A stretch of 64,000 nt of DNA from DATKKK01 sp964354625 (GCA_964354625.1 CAYHAK010000001.1:26188-90187); one strand, 5' to 3'; positions 49,416-57,726 are shown, counted from the stretch's first letter. Program-made: numbers and translations. The notes: a model not told the origin generated them from the letters alone.

Positions 49416-49907
49416 ATGAGCATGTTTGAGATCCTGCAGAGCATCCCATACTCCACTATTTTCATATTCGCCCTAGCAGCTGCGATATCAATGATGACCT
49501 CTCTTGTCAACAGGCTCTTGTCGAAACCCGAGCGGGCAAAGGCCGTGAGAAAAGAAGTGAGCGAGTGGAATTCGGAACTCCGTAAGGCTCAGAAAGCAGG
49601 AGACAAGAAAACTGTGGACAAACTCTTGAAGAAACAGAAACAGATCATGCAGCTTCAATCCAAGATGATGTGGCAGTCAATGAAAGTGACGCTAATATTC
49701 TTCGTTCCATTGTTGATCATCTGGCAGGTCCTAGGGGGATTCTATGCCAATGGCGGCGTAGCGATTGATGTGGCCTATCTTCCAGGGTTCGGCGCCCGCT
49801 TGTCCATACCATTCTTTAATGTCTCCTTGATATGGTGGTATCTGCTCTGCTCTCTTTTCTTCGGCACAGCATTCACCCACATTTTCGGGCTCGTGGAGGT
49901 GGAATGA
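49416..49907 (+). CDS. EMC3/TMCO1 (DUF106) membrane insertase-like protein
   Basis: 163 aa: one N-terminal helix (IFIFALAAAISMMTSLVNRLL), a cytosolic coiled coil (KAVRKEVSEWNSELRKAQKAGDKK, MLQLQSKMMWQSMKVTL-like) and two C-terminal helices. This is the archaeal Ylp1/DUF106 family, related to YidC/Oxa1 and to eukaryotic EMC3 and TMCO1, assisting membrane protein insertion beside SecY. Adenylate kinase, often found between SecY and this gene, is missing. Confidence 0.88.
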   Translation: MSMFEILQSIPYSTIFIFALAAAISMMTSLVNRLLSKPERAKAVRKEVSEWNSELRKAQKAGDKKTVDKLLKKQKQIMQLQSKMMWQSMKVTLIFFVPLLIIWQVLGGFYANGGVAIDVAYLPGFGARLSIPFFNVSLIWWYLLCSLFFGTAFTHIFGLVEVE

Positions 49908-50185
49908 CAAAAATGCCAAGACCACATGAGCGTACAAGAAGCAGAAAACACGCCAACAAGACCCCACCTAGTGGCGGTGGAAGAACCCAATACAAGGAGA
50001 AAATGACCGCTCCGAGACACTGCTGCCTTTGCGGGCAACCACTGGGCGGCGCCACTCGTCTGTCGCCGCTGAAAGCAAGCAAGCTCAACAGAAGTGAGAG
50101 AAGGGTTTGGCGTCCCTTTGGCGGGCAACTATGCCACAGCTGCCTCAAGATCGGTCTGAGACAGGCCGCAAGAAAGGCCCAATAA
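49904..50185 (+). CDS. rpl34e: Large-subunit ribosomal protein eL34
   Basis: 93 aa from ATG 49904, which overlaps the previous stop (ATGA). Core: MPRPHERTRSRKHANKTPPSGG, then the zinc pair CCLCGQPLGG (about 43-46) and CHSC (about 80-83). The frame is open upstream, but the extension is the shadow of the membrane gene. Confidence 0.93.
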   Translation: MTKMPRPHERTRSRKHANKTPPSGGGRTQYKEKMTAPRHCCLCGQPLGGATRLSPLKASKLNRSERRVWRPFGGQLCHSCLKIGLRQAARKAQ

Positions 50186-50206
50186 AGCGAATTCAAGGAA
50201 ACCACA

Positions 50207-50839
50207 ATGGGCAAAGGAAAAACCACAGAACGCTTGATCGTTTGCATAAGCGGAATGGCGGGAAGCGGAAAAAGCACCCTGGCCCGAAAGCTGGCTGCGA
50301 AATACGGGCTCAAATGCTATTCTGGCGGAGACGCACTGAAGGCACTGGCCATCAATGAAGGCTACAAAGCCATCGAGCGTGGATGGTGGGAAAGCGAAGA
50401 AGGACTGTACTTTCTCGAAAAAAGAATCAACAACGCAAGGTTTGACAAGGCAGTCGACCAGAAGCTTCTGAACCTGGCCCGAGAAGGAAATGTGATTTTA
50501 GATAGTTGGACAATGCCGTGGCTCCTCGAAGAAGGCTTCAAAATATGGTTAGAGGCTTCCTTGGAGAAGAGAGCAGAAAGAATAGCCGGAAGAGATAGCA
50601 TGAGCTTCAATGCGGCGCTGAGGGCGTTGAGAGAGAAAGAGAGAAAAACGAAGTGCATCTACAAAGAACTCTACGGATTCAGTCTAGGGGATGATTTCGC
50701 ACCCTTCAGGTTGATTCTAGACACTGATACTCTGGACGCTGAGGAAGTATTCGCGGTACTATGCATGGTGATGGATAGCGTCGTCATGAAGGCTGTTCCG
50801 CGGCAGGGCGCACGTCAACAGCTACAAGGGACACGGTGA
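50207..50839 (+). CDS. cmk: Cytidylate kinase
   Basis: 210 aa with the P-loop GMAGSGKST (about 16-24), CYSGGDALKALAINEGY, an LID-like segment (AERIAGRDSM) and the archaeal CMK length. It phosphorylates CMP/dCMP. The last gene of the operon: the usual L14e and Cbf5 do not follow. The C-terminal RQGARQQLQGTR runs past the conserved core. Confidence 0.9.
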   Translation: MGKGKTTERLIVCISGMAGSGKSTLARKLAAKYGLKCYSGGDALKALAINEGYKAIERGWWESEEGLYFLEKRINNARFDKAVDQKLLNLAREGNVILDSWTMPWLLEEGFKIWLEASLEKRAERIAGRDSMSFNAALRALREKERKTKCIYKELYGFSLGDDFAPFRLILDTDTLDAEEVFAVLCMVMDSVVMKAVPRQGARQQLQGTR

Positions 50840-50958
50840 TTCAGGCCTTGCGATGTAGCTCAGCACGCGCCGTGATCATAGTTCCAAATGCTCCTGTCGA
50901 GGAAGCTTAGCTCACGCTAATACTGTTCTATTCACAGCAAACATGTACGCGTGTTAGT

Positions 50959-51135
50959 CTACTTGAGTTTGGTTCCGCATTTGGGGCATCTGGGGGCGGT
51001 TACGTTGGCTTCCCTCATCACTTCACCGACACAATAGAAGCATATGCAAGCTTCACATCTGGGACAACGAAAGCTGGCTCCCCTAATGAGCTTTCTGCAC
51101 ACAATGCACGTCTTGCCAACGCAATTGCCAGACAT
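50959..51135 (-). CDS. Small multi-zinc-finger protein
   Basis: From ATG 51135 (SGNCVGKTCIVCRKLIRG) the product has 58 aa and eleven cysteines arranged in CxxC pairs: CIVC, CPRC, a CICFYC cluster and CPKC. This suggests a treble-clef/RING-like unit followed by a zinc ribbon binding two or three zinc ions. An in-frame ATG at 51207 would add an unlikely leader. Probably a nucleic-acid or protein interaction module; no family assigned. Confidence 0.65.
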   Translation of the reverse strand: MSGNCVGKTCIVCRKLIRGASFRCPRCEACICFYCVGEVMREANVTAPRCPKCGTKLK

Positions 51136-51589
51136 AACCCTCACATTCGCGGACGCTGTTTGTCTGTGTACGCTTGTTAAGATGCAGAAGGCATTTATGG
51201 GTTTCAAACCTGCGTACGCGCGCTTGGCTGCCTGAACATAGTAAAGACAGATGCAAGGTCAATCACATAGTGTTGTAGGTGAAAAATATTGATTGGTCAA
51301 AAGGAGCAAGGCGGATTGCAGTAGTAGCGATGGGTGGAGCGATAGCCCCGTCATTGAATTTGTGATCGCCAATAGGATACATGCAGAGGCCGTAGCGGCT
51401 GCGTATGCCGAAGTCGAGCGGGTTGTGGCAGTCGCTCTTCAACAGGCACAGCAGGCTTCGGTTAGGCCACCGCCGCCTTTCGTCGAGCCTCAGAGGCAAT
51501 CTACCGTCTACGCATTCCACGTACAGACACCCTCTTTCTTGTCCATCTCTGTGTCTTTTGTCTGTCCACTCGCTCACACATTTTCCGTT

Positions 51590-51668
51590 CGCCACAGTCG
51601 CCACAGACCCCCGTGTTCGCCACAGTGGCGAGACATATTTGTGGCGTGTGCGCCACACCACGCCACCA
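51590..51668. repeat. Cluster of CGCCAC(A) repeats with hairpins
   Basis: CGCCAC occurs five times in direct orientation (51590, 51599, 51618, 51651, 51661 regions) and twice inverted as GTGGCG. Two tight dyads result: CGCCAC-A-GTGGCG (51618-51630) and TGTGGCG-TGTG-CGCCACA (51640-51657). Could be a multi-copy binding site or a structured RNA. Confidence 0.6.
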
Positions 51669-51825
51669 TAAAACCCTCCATAGAACCCAAAAACATGGAA
51701 AAGCTCCAAGTCTAGGACCTCTGACGCGCGCTGAGAACTGTGGGTCACGTGTGTATTATGCTTCTTTAGTGTAAAGAACGAAATTGCATGGGCGAGTTGA
51801 GAGTCAAACTGGCGCGCGCTGTATT

Positions 51826-51880
51826 ATCTCAGTGTATACTGAGATTATCCCAATACTTAAGTATTACACTGTATATACCT
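51826..51880 (+). promoter_or_regulatory. Operator and promoter of the AbrB-type gene
   Basis: Two dyads precede the gene: ATCTCAGT-GTAT-ACTGAGAT (51826-51845) and the perfect 14-bp palindrome AATACTTAAGTATT (51852-51865). A TATA-like CTGTATATACC follows at about 51869-51879, and a further half-site CTGAGAT (51880-51886) overlaps the likely transcription start. The layout suggests autoregulation by the encoded dimeric regulator. Confidence 0.6.
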
Positions 51881-51900
51881 GAGATAGCCGAGGCTCTTGG

Positions 51901-52068
51901 ATGCCAATAACGATCCTGGTCAAGCTGACGCGAATCGGCAACAGTCTGCGCCTAACCGTCCCGAAGGATGTCTTGCGGGTTCTCGAATGGGAAGAAGGCG
52001 ACATGCTTGAGGTCGGAACTACTGATCACGTTATGACCGTAAAGAAGACTGGGGCTTCGGGTCGCTGA
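51901..52068 (+). CDS. AbrB/SpoVT-domain regulator or antitoxin
   Basis: 55 aa: ITILVKLTRIGNSLRLTVPKDVLRVLEWEEGDMLEVG is a clear swapped-hairpin AbrB (AbrB/MazE-like) domain; the rest is a short tail VKKTGASGR. ATG 51901 lies about 20-25 nt after the TATA-like box, so the mRNA may be leaderless. Such proteins are DNA-binding dimers acting as antitoxins or general regulators. The downstream 58-codon frame is the only possible partner; no recognised toxin is present. Confidence 0.8.
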   Translation: MPITILVKLTRIGNSLRLTVPKDVLRVLEWEEGDMLEVGTTDHVMTVKKTGASGR

Positions 52069-52081
52069 GTGAGGTTCTCCT

Positions 52082-52258
52082 ATGTCGTATGTCTGGGGAA
52101 AAGCTTTTAAATCAACTGAACGGAAGAAGGCTTCTAGAATGCAATTGACAGAGCTTGAGGGCAGAAACGCGAAAACAGCCGAAGTTTCTCAAGCTTTGTC
52201 GCTCTTGTGGCGGGAACTCGCGCAGGTTAGCGATTTGGAAGCTGTGCCCAAGACGTAG
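52082..52258 (+). CDS. Possible small protein downstream of the AbrB gene
   Basis: An in-frame ATG at 52082 gives 58 aa and an inner ATG at 52139 gives 39 aa (QLTELEGRNAKTAEVSQALS). A TATA-like GCTTTTAAATC lies at about 52103-52113, favouring the inner start as leaderless. Predicted helical. It begins 13 bp after the AbrB stop. No homology is recognised; possible toxin-antitoxin partner or unrelated. Confidence 0.4.
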   Translation: MSYVWGKAFKSTERKKASRMQLTELEGRNAKTAEVSQALSLLWRELAQVSDLEAVPKT

Positions 52259-52340
52259 GTGTTGTATTTCAGGCGCATCATTTCATGACATTCTCAAAAT
52301 GCTTTAGTATGAATCAAGAAAGAATACTGAAAAGATCGAA

Positions 52341-52599
52341 ATGGGTCTTGGTCAGAGTCTGATTGCGATTGTCATGGTGTTTTTTTTGAGTCTCAACCTT
52401 CGTCCTGATCATGTTTTTGCCTGCTCTGCTGGAGCTGAAGAAGCCGAGAGATGCAGGGCCTCGAAGGATAATGGAGGAAGTTGTGATAGGTCAGCATGTC
52501 GAAAGGATTGGCTCGATGGAGGTTGAGTTCAAGGTTGACCGGAACATCGTCAAGAAGGTTTCGGAAATAATTTCTGTTTTGCCGAACTTGGAGGGGTAA
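52341..52599 (+). pseudogene. Small single-pass membrane protein, apparently frameshifted
   Basis: A TATA-like CTTTAGTATG near 52300 points to ATG 52341, whose frame gives a hydrophobic start (GLGQSLIAIVMVFFLS) and then loses sense. The next frame holds MFLPALLELKKPRDAG from 52411 and a sensible end, MEVEFKVDRNIVKKVSEII... to the TAA at 52597-52599. Joining the two would make a one-helix membrane protein with a cytosolic domain. A T8 run (52381-52388) lies at the possible shift, but the downstream frame has a TGA just after it, so a single-T error alone does not repair it. The 62-aa frame alone may be the real gene. The 3' end overlaps the radical SAM gene. Confidence 0.35.
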
Positions 52600-53638
52600 C
52601 ACGGTTTTTCCTCAGAAGCAGCTTTGCATTTTTCCATTGTTCTTGTGCAATTTGGAAGTTGCCAGCAACGCTTCCGTGTAGTGAATAGAAGATGTAGCAC
52701 ATGTATGTACATTGGCGGCATTGACTGTAAGTCTTGCGGAGGCTGTCGAGTTCTCGGCTGTTCCAGACTTTGGGCAGATTGAAGACTGTGACTGTCGGGT
52801 CATGAACGTGGCATCCTGCCACTCTGCCAAGATGATCGATGACGAAGAAGTTTCGGAGAGCACGGCATTTCCACGTTCTATTGCCTGTCAGATACAGGTT
52901 CTTGATGGCCTCGAGCATTTGGTCTGTCATGAGGACGTTGCTGTTTTTCCTCTTCATTTCCTTGAGGGAATCGCAGAGGTCAGCCATTGCTTGTTTGTCG
53001 GTTATTGCGAATTCATCGCTCTTCTTACCTATCTTGAAGAGTTGGGGCTGGTCGCATACGTCATAAGAGTACAGGCAATACCAGATCGGAACGCCTCGGT
53101 TGAGGAAGTAGTTCGTGAAGTCTATGATCTCATGCAGGTTAAACTGTGAAATCGTAGGCGACACACTGACCGAAATGCCTTCCTCACGAAGCTTCTTCAC
53201 AGCTTCCATTGTGCTACGCCATGCACCCTTGACGCCTCTAACGTAATCGTTTCTGTCTGGATCTAGGCTGTCCAAGGAGATCGCAACGAAATCAGCCTTG
53301 CGCAGTTCTTCAACTCTCTTAATGGCCATGCTGCCGTTGTCGTAGACTGTTGTTATGAAGAAACGTGAGGCGTATTCTATGATTTCGCCAATGTCTTCTC
53401 TGAGAAGAGGGTTGCCGCCTGACAGGACGACTTCAATGACTCCCAGTTCCCGAAGAACGTCAAGGCCCATCTTTATTTCTTCGGTTGGCAGTTCTCGTGC
53501 GTCCTGTTCTCGCCAGACGTTGCATCCCCGGCAGCGGTAGTTGCATCTTCTAGTGATCAGCCATTGAACGTGGTAGGGCCTGTTGGGCTTGAGAGAACGA
53601 AGAACGATGCTGGTGGCCTTCTCCAGAGTCATAGCCAA
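52550..53638 (-). CDS. Radical SAM protein with SPASM-like C-terminal cysteines
   Basis: 362 aa: the CX3CX2C motif CNYRCRGC (C32, C36, C39), LSGGNPLLREDIGEII, and a C-terminal set (CRALRNFFVIDHLGRVAGCHVHDP and CRQCTYMC) that should bind an auxiliary 4Fe-4S cluster as in SPASM/twitch proteins. The substrate is unknown. The HpnH/MoaA-like overall shape and the divergent methyltransferase and glycosyltransferase suggest modification of a lipid, sugar or small metabolite. ATG 53638 or 53632. Confidence 0.82.
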   Translation of the reverse strand: MAMTLEKATSIVLRSLKPNRPYHVQWLITRRCNYRCRGCNVWREQDARELPTEEIKMGLDVLRELGVIEVVLSGGNPLLREDIGEIIEYASRFFITTVYDNGSMAIKRVEELRKADFVAISLDSLDPDRNDYVRGVKGAWRSTMEAVKKLREEGISVSVSPTISQFNLHEIIDFTNYFLNRGVPIWYCLYSYDVCDQPQLFKIGKKSDEFAITDKQAMADLCDSLKEMKRKNSNVLMTDQMLEAIKNLYLTGNRTWKCRALRNFFVIDHLGRVAGCHVHDPTVTVFNLPKVWNSRELDSLRKTYSQCRQCTYMCYIFYSLHGSVAGNFQIAQEQWKNAKLLLRKNRVTPPSSAKQKLFPKPS

Positions 53639-53734
53639 GCCTTACGCACCACGCACAATGCACGGATTGGTAGCTTAATAAACAGAGAAATATAAAAGCA
53701 TGGGTAACGCCAACCTGTCGATGGAAGGAGATAC

Positions 53735-54412
53735 TTGCGTTACGAGAAGGAATACTTCGAGAAGGCCAACTACTCACAAAGAGGACAGCTCATTATGAAA
53801 CACGTGGCAGAGGTCCTTAGATGGGGATCAAAGACCTCCCACATCAATCTCTTAGATGGACACGGCAAAACGGCGCTGGATGTCGGCTGCGCCTACGGCT
53901 ATGGTGTTGCCGTTCTGAAGATGCTTGGATACGATTCCTGCGGGGTTGACATATCGGAGTACAGCGTTAGCCAAGCAAAGAAGGCAAATCCTGATGTTGA
54001 TTTCGCAGTCTGCGATGCACAGGATGGGTTTCCGTTTGACGAGGATGCCTTTGATGTAGTTACTTGCTTTGAGGTCTTAGAGCACCTGTCGAATCCGTTG
54101 AGGGCGATAAGGAACATGCTTGGCTCTAGCAGGCAGGTTATGATATGCACCACTCCGAACAGGGCTGTGGAGAAACCAGTCAAAAAGATAGTCAGAGACT
54201 TTGACGGGACACACGTCAGTGGCAGAACTCCGCAGGAATGGAAGAGAGACCTAAGCAAGATAGTGCAAAATAGCGAAGTGCAAGTTGAGTCCTTCCTTGA
54301 CTCAACCTTGAGGGTTTCGAATAAGCTGCTATTCTTCAAGTCATTCAAGATACCTTACCTTGGCTTGGACACTCGCGTAATGATAAAGAAAATGGCGGAG
54401 GCAAAACTGTGA
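53735..54412 (+). CDS. Class I SAM-dependent methyltransferase
   Basis: 225 aa from TTG 53735 with GGAGAT upstream. Motif I LDVGCAYGYGVAVLK (about 48-62), motif post-I GVDISEYSVSQAKK, DAQDGFPFDEDAFDVVTCFEVLEHL. Resembles UbiE/COQ5-like small-molecule or lipid methyltransferases. It overlaps the glycosyltransferase by 4 nt, and the two form an operon. Confidence 0.83.
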   Translation: MRYEKEYFEKANYSQRGQLIMKHVAEVLRWGSKTSHINLLDGHGKTALDVGCAYGYGVAVLKMLGYDSCGVDISEYSVSQAKKANPDVDFAVCDAQDGFPFDEDAFDVVTCFEVLEHLSNPLRAIRNMLGSSRQVMICTTPNRAVEKPVKKIVRDFDGTHVSGRTPQEWKRDLSKIVQNSEVQVESFLDSTLRVSNKLLFFKSFKIPYLGLDTRVMIKKMAEAKL

Positions 54413-55188
54413 ATCCGATAGACGTTGTGATGCTTACGAAGAACAGCGGCCATCTACTCCGCGAATGCCTTGCCTCAATCTACGGGAACGTCCAAGTCAA
54501 GCGCCTGATAGTCGTTGATGCGTCCTCGGCGGACGACACGTTGAGGATAATGCATGAATTCAATGGCAAGTATGGCAACATTAAAGTCGTGACTGAAAAC
54601 GGCTCTAGGGCCAAGGCAAGGGAAGTAGGTATCCAAGAAGTGGAGACGGAATGGTTTCTTTTTGCAGACAGTGACGTCATACTTTCTAGGGATTGGCTTA
54701 TGAAGGCTGAAAAGCAAGTCAACGAAGGCGTTGGAGCAATCTGGGGACTGAACATTGACGTTATTCCCAACGTGAGAAGCAAGCTTTTCTTGAAATCGCT
54801 TGGTTTCGTGGCGAAGGAATGCTTCAAGCTTAGAGGCGGAATGCATGACACGCTCATCAAGACAGAACTGGTGAAGGACATAAGGATTCCAGAGCAGCTG
54901 CATGCTTATGAAGATCTTTTCATAGTGAACTGGATCAAGAAGAAGGGCTACAAGGTTCTGATAGGGGACGAGGTTTATTGCTTGCATCTCAGGCCGCGTG
55001 AGGACTGGAACCTGAAGGAGAGCCTTTCGCTGGCAGCTCTTGAGCTGAAATGCGGTTTGATCTACTCGCACACTTTCAAGTATGCTTTCTACTATCCGTT
55101 CTTCATTATCTACTGGTTCCTGCAGCTTCTGAACAAGAATGTTGAGAACTCATTTTCTGGAAAGGGCACGCCACAGATCATCAGATGA
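54409..55188 (+). CDS. Family 2 glycosyltransferase
   Basis: 259 aa from GTG 54409: DVVMLTKNSGHLLRECLASI, DASSADDTLRIMHEF, the GT-A metal motif in LFADSDVILSRDW (DSD near 86-88), and HAYEDLFIVNWIKKKGYKVL. A hydrophobic C-terminal segment (YAFYYPFFIIYWFLQLL) suggests membrane association. The product sugar is unknown. It is coupled to the methyltransferase upstream and convergent with the AIR-synthase-like gene (39-bp overlap). Confidence 0.85.
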   Translation: MNPIDVVMLTKNSGHLLRECLASIYGNVQVKRLIVVDASSADDTLRIMHEFNGKYGNIKVVTENGSRAKAREVGIQEVETEWFLFADSDVILSRDWLMKAEKQVNEGVGAIWGLNIDVIPNVRSKLFLKSLGFVAKECFKLRGGMHDTLIKTELVKDIRIPEQLHAYEDLFIVNWIKKKGYKVLIGDEVYCLHLRPREDWNLKESLSLAALELKCGLIYSHTFKYAFYYPFFIIYWFLQLLNKNVENSFSGKGTPQIIR

Positions 55189-56160
55189 TTGTCTTGGAAG
55201 GACGCGCTGTTCACCGTTGTTTCCGGTCAACATGCGTTCATCTGAATCCTTTGTGAACTCGCCGATTGCGGAGGCTTGGATGGATTCTCGCCTCAAGGCT
55301 CGCACGATTTGATCGGCGCATTCCGGTTTGGCGGAGATTAGGAGAGCGCCCGAGCTTATTAGTTGCAGCGGTTCGATCTCGAAGTGTCGGCAGATCTGGT
55401 CGGTCTCGGGTCGGACTGGGATTTTCTTTTCACAGATTCTTACGCCGAGCTTTGCAGCATCGGCCATTTCGTGGATGCCTCCGGCAACGCCTCCTTCGGT
55501 TGGATCGTGCATGGCATTAACGCCGCCTGTTTTGAAGGCGGTCATTGCGTCTTTGACAATGCTTATCTCGTTGTGGAACTCCGCGGCGCTCTTCAACGTC
55601 TTCGCGCCCAGTACGCCTTTCAACTGCCGCTTTCTGTCAGAGGCCAGTATCGCTGTGCCTTCTATGCCTGCGCTCTTGGTCAGGATAAGCTTGTCCCCAG
55701 GCTTCGCTCCTCCTGCGGTTACGTATTTTCCCTTATCCGTTATGCCTATTGCGCAGCCTACAACTACCGCGTTGGCAAGGCCTGGGGTGGCTTCGCAGTG
55801 TCCGCCTACGATTGCGATTCCCAATGCTTTGGCGGCGTCGCTCATCTGCACGCTTATGGTCCCAACCATCGTGCTTTGAGCATTTTCAGGCAGCATTATG
55901 CATGAAAGGAAGAAGGCAGGTTCCACCCCGAACGTAGCGATATCGTTCGCGTTTATGTTTACCGCGAGCCAGCCTATGCGTTCCAATGCTCCTGTGATTG
56001 GGTCAGTAGAAACGACTACGGATTTGCTGTCTGCATCTATCACGGCGGCATCAAATCCTGCCATCGGGCCCAAGGCGACTTCCTTTCGCCTGGCTCCTAA
56101 GTTTTTGAACACAACGGTCTCTAGGAGGTCTTTAGAAATCTTGCCTAGAGGCAACCTCAT
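55150..56160 (-). CDS. AIR synthase-related protein (HypE/ThiL-like fold)
   Basis: From ATG 56160 (RLPLGKISKDLLETVVFKNLGA) the product has 336 aa with the PurM fold: FDAAVIDADSKSVVVSTDPITG, IGWLAVNINANDIATFGVEP, IVGGHCEATPGL, MHDPTEGGVAGGIHEM. It lacks the PRIC tail of HypE and is therefore not the hydrogenase carbamoyl acceptor. The family is widespread in archaea and is called HypE2 or AIR-synthase-like without proven function. It lies just after an ECF S-component on the same strand and may use or make a cofactor that the transporter imports. Confidence 0.8.
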   Translation of the reverse strand: MRLPLGKISKDLLETVVFKNLGARRKEVALGPMAGFDAAVIDADSKSVVVSTDPITGALERIGWLAVNINANDIATFGVEPAFFLSCIMLPENAQSTMVGTISVQMSDAAKALGIAIVGGHCEATPGLANAVVVGCAIGITDKGKYVTAGGAKPGDKLILTKSAGIEGTAILASDRKRQLKGVLGAKTLKSAAEFHNEISIVKDAMTAFKTGGVNAMHDPTEGGVAGGIHEMADAAKLGVRICEKKIPVRPETDQICRHFEIEPLQLISSGALLISAKPECADQIVRALRRESIQASAIGEFTKDSDERMLTGNNGEQRVLPRQSSDDLWRALSRK

Positions 56161-56191
56161 CGTGGACCACGCTTGAAGCATAGTTGTGGTT

Positions 56192-56950
56192 TCAGCTTTT
56201 AAGCTGTGGGAGGCTGCGCACAACGATCTTCACGATTGGCAAGGCAATGATTAGTCCGACTATCATCTGTCCTACGTTGAAGGGGATTTCCGCTTCAGCT
56301 ATCACTTCGCCTATGCCAAAGAGGGGGAACAGGAGGAACTTCTGGTAGAGGTAGTATCCGCTAACCATCACCATGCCGCCTATGAGCATGGTGAAGACGA
56401 GCCAGCCGAATTCTGGCTCGAAAACAAAGCCTGCAAGAGCTACCAGCGCCACGACGACGGCTCCCACCACGAACCAGATCATCGGCGAAACTGAAAAGAC
56501 CACGTTGGGAGCGCCAGGCGGTGGGATGCCGAGACGGAGCTCCACCTCGCCGGCGTAGTAGACCGAACCAATAAGACCTAGCAGCACACCTACCAGCAGG
56601 CCAACGCCGAATGTGAATGTTCGCCACAGGAGTTTGGAGCCGGACTTCGGCTTGACGCGGCCCAGAAGGCCAACTATTCCGCCTTCACTTGCTTTTATCA
56701 AGAGCGTGGCAGGGGCATAGTGGGGAAAGCCCAAGAGGACGTCTGCAAGGCCAGAGCCTACGCCGCCAGCGAATGCACCGGTCAGCGGACCGAAAAGCAG
56801 AGCAGTTGTGAACACCATGGTTTCACCAACGTTGAAGAACCCTCTGGTCTGCGGGACATATATGGAGAAGGCCATAGTCACGGCACAGACGAGTGACGTA
56901 GATATGGCTATGAGAGCAATTTGAATGGCAGGCGAAGCCAGCTGAGGCAT
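56192..56950 (-). CDS. ECF transporter S-component-like membrane protein
   Basis: 252 aa with about six hydrophobic segments: VCAVTMAFSIYVPQTRGFFNVGETMVFTTALLFGPLTGAFAGGVGSGLADVLLG (parts) is typical of ECF S-components (vitamin/cofactor binding), as is IKASEGGIVGLL. An extended loop (about 128-150) separates the halves. The ATPase and T-component are not in the window. Substrate unknown; the adjacent AIR-synthase-like gene may give a hint. Confidence 0.75.
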   Translation of the reverse strand: MPQLASPAIQIALIAISTSLVCAVTMAFSIYVPQTRGFFNVGETMVFTTALLFGPLTGAFAGGVGSGLADVLLGFPHYAPATLLIKASEGGIVGLLGRVKPKSGSKLLWRTFTFGVGLLVGVLLGLIGSVYYAGEVELRLGIPPPGAPNVVFSVSPMIWFVVGAVVVALVALAGFVFEPEFGWLVFTMLIGGMVMVSGYYLYQKFLLFPLFGIGEVIAEAEIPFNVGQMIVGLIIALPIVKIVVRSLPQLKS

Positions 56951-57000
56951 AATAGAGACCTTGTAGAGTTTGGGAATTAATAGCGTGCACGTTGCTTATT

Positions 57001-57726
57001 CTATTTTTGGTTGAACAATCCTTGGAAGTTCTCATAGAAGACTTTTCTTTTGGCTCTTTGTGAGATTTGTGCGGCTTCGACTATGGCGATCTGTGTTGGG
57101 TAGCGGTAGTATGGGATGTCTGAGCCGAAGAGTATTCGGTTCTCGTCAATTTCTGCTGACTGTTCGATGAAGTCTGGCAGCGTGCCTGAGGTTTCGACGT
57201 AGACGTTTTCGCATTCTTTGAGGGCGCTGATGCATCCTTCTCTTAGGTGGCCTAGGATTATGGGTTGCTTTGGGTATTTCTTTGCGATTTTCGTGATTAG
57301 GCCTGGTGAGGAGAAGCCGTCGCCCGTGTGGAACAGTATTGGCAGGCCTAGCTCATTGGCTTTTTTGAAGAGCTTGTCGAAGAATGGGTGGTCTGGCCTG
57401 AAGCATTCCACGAACGGATGCAATTTGAGTCCTGTCAACCCAAGCTTGTTCTTCATTCTCGCAAGCTCTTTCAAGGCGTCGTTTCTTCTTGGGTCGGTGC
57501 GTCCGAAGCCCACGAGGCGGTCGGGGTGTTTCTTGACGCTTTCGGCGATGTAGTTGTTCATTTGGGGGTATTTATCGCCTACGTTGGGGTTGGGGAACAC
57601 GAGGGCTCGCTCAACGTCGTATTTGTCGAGGAGCTTCATGAGTTGGGCTGTGGTTATGCTGGGGTCCATGTAAGGCTGCCATGGGCCTGAGGGACCCAAG
57701 TGCACGTGCGCATCACATATCTTCAT
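57001..57726 (-). CDS. Amidohydrolase family protein (COG2159-type)
   Basis: 241-aa TIM barrel: metal-binding CDAHVHLG (DxHxH at 5-9), TGLKLHPFVECF with the lysine position, PILFHTGDG, PIILGHLREG and the last Asp in LFGSDIPYYR. Such proteins hydrolyse or decarboxylate small aromatic or cyclic substrates; the specific substrate is unknown. The stop is 50 bp from the start of the ECF gene. Confidence 0.85.
   Translation of the reverse strand: MKICDAHVHLGPSGPWQPYMDPSITTAQLMKLLDKYDVERALVFPNPNVGDKYPQMNNYIAESVKKHPDRLVGFGRTDPRRNDALKELARMKNKLGLTGLKLHPFVECFRPDHPFFDKLFKKANELGLPILFHTGDGFSSPGLITKIAKKYPKQPIILGHLREGCISALKECENVYVETSGTLPDFIEQSAEIDENRILFGSDIPYYRYPTQIAIVEAAQISQRAKRKVFYENFQGLFNQK

Larger units (their letters stand above)
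51136..51900. other. 765-bp accessory stretch without a confident gene
   Basis: It contains GC-alternating motifs (around 51216-51222, 51725-51731 and 51812-51819), a cluster of CGCCAC repeats with two hairpins (51590-51668), and the AbrB operator/promoter. Competing frames at 51293-51715 (plus) and 51263-51748 (minus) are both open; neither is convincing. Confidence 0.45.

Noticed and set aside
50850..50930. Possible tRNA, because TGTAGCTCAG resembles a D arm
   Set aside because: No T-arm TTCRA sequence or pairing acceptor ends occur at the right distance.
51263..51748. Two overlapping open frames (161 aa minus, 140 aa plus)
   Set aside because: Neither has a recognisable domain or ribosome-binding site, and both run through the CGCCAC repeat cluster; composition looks non-coding.
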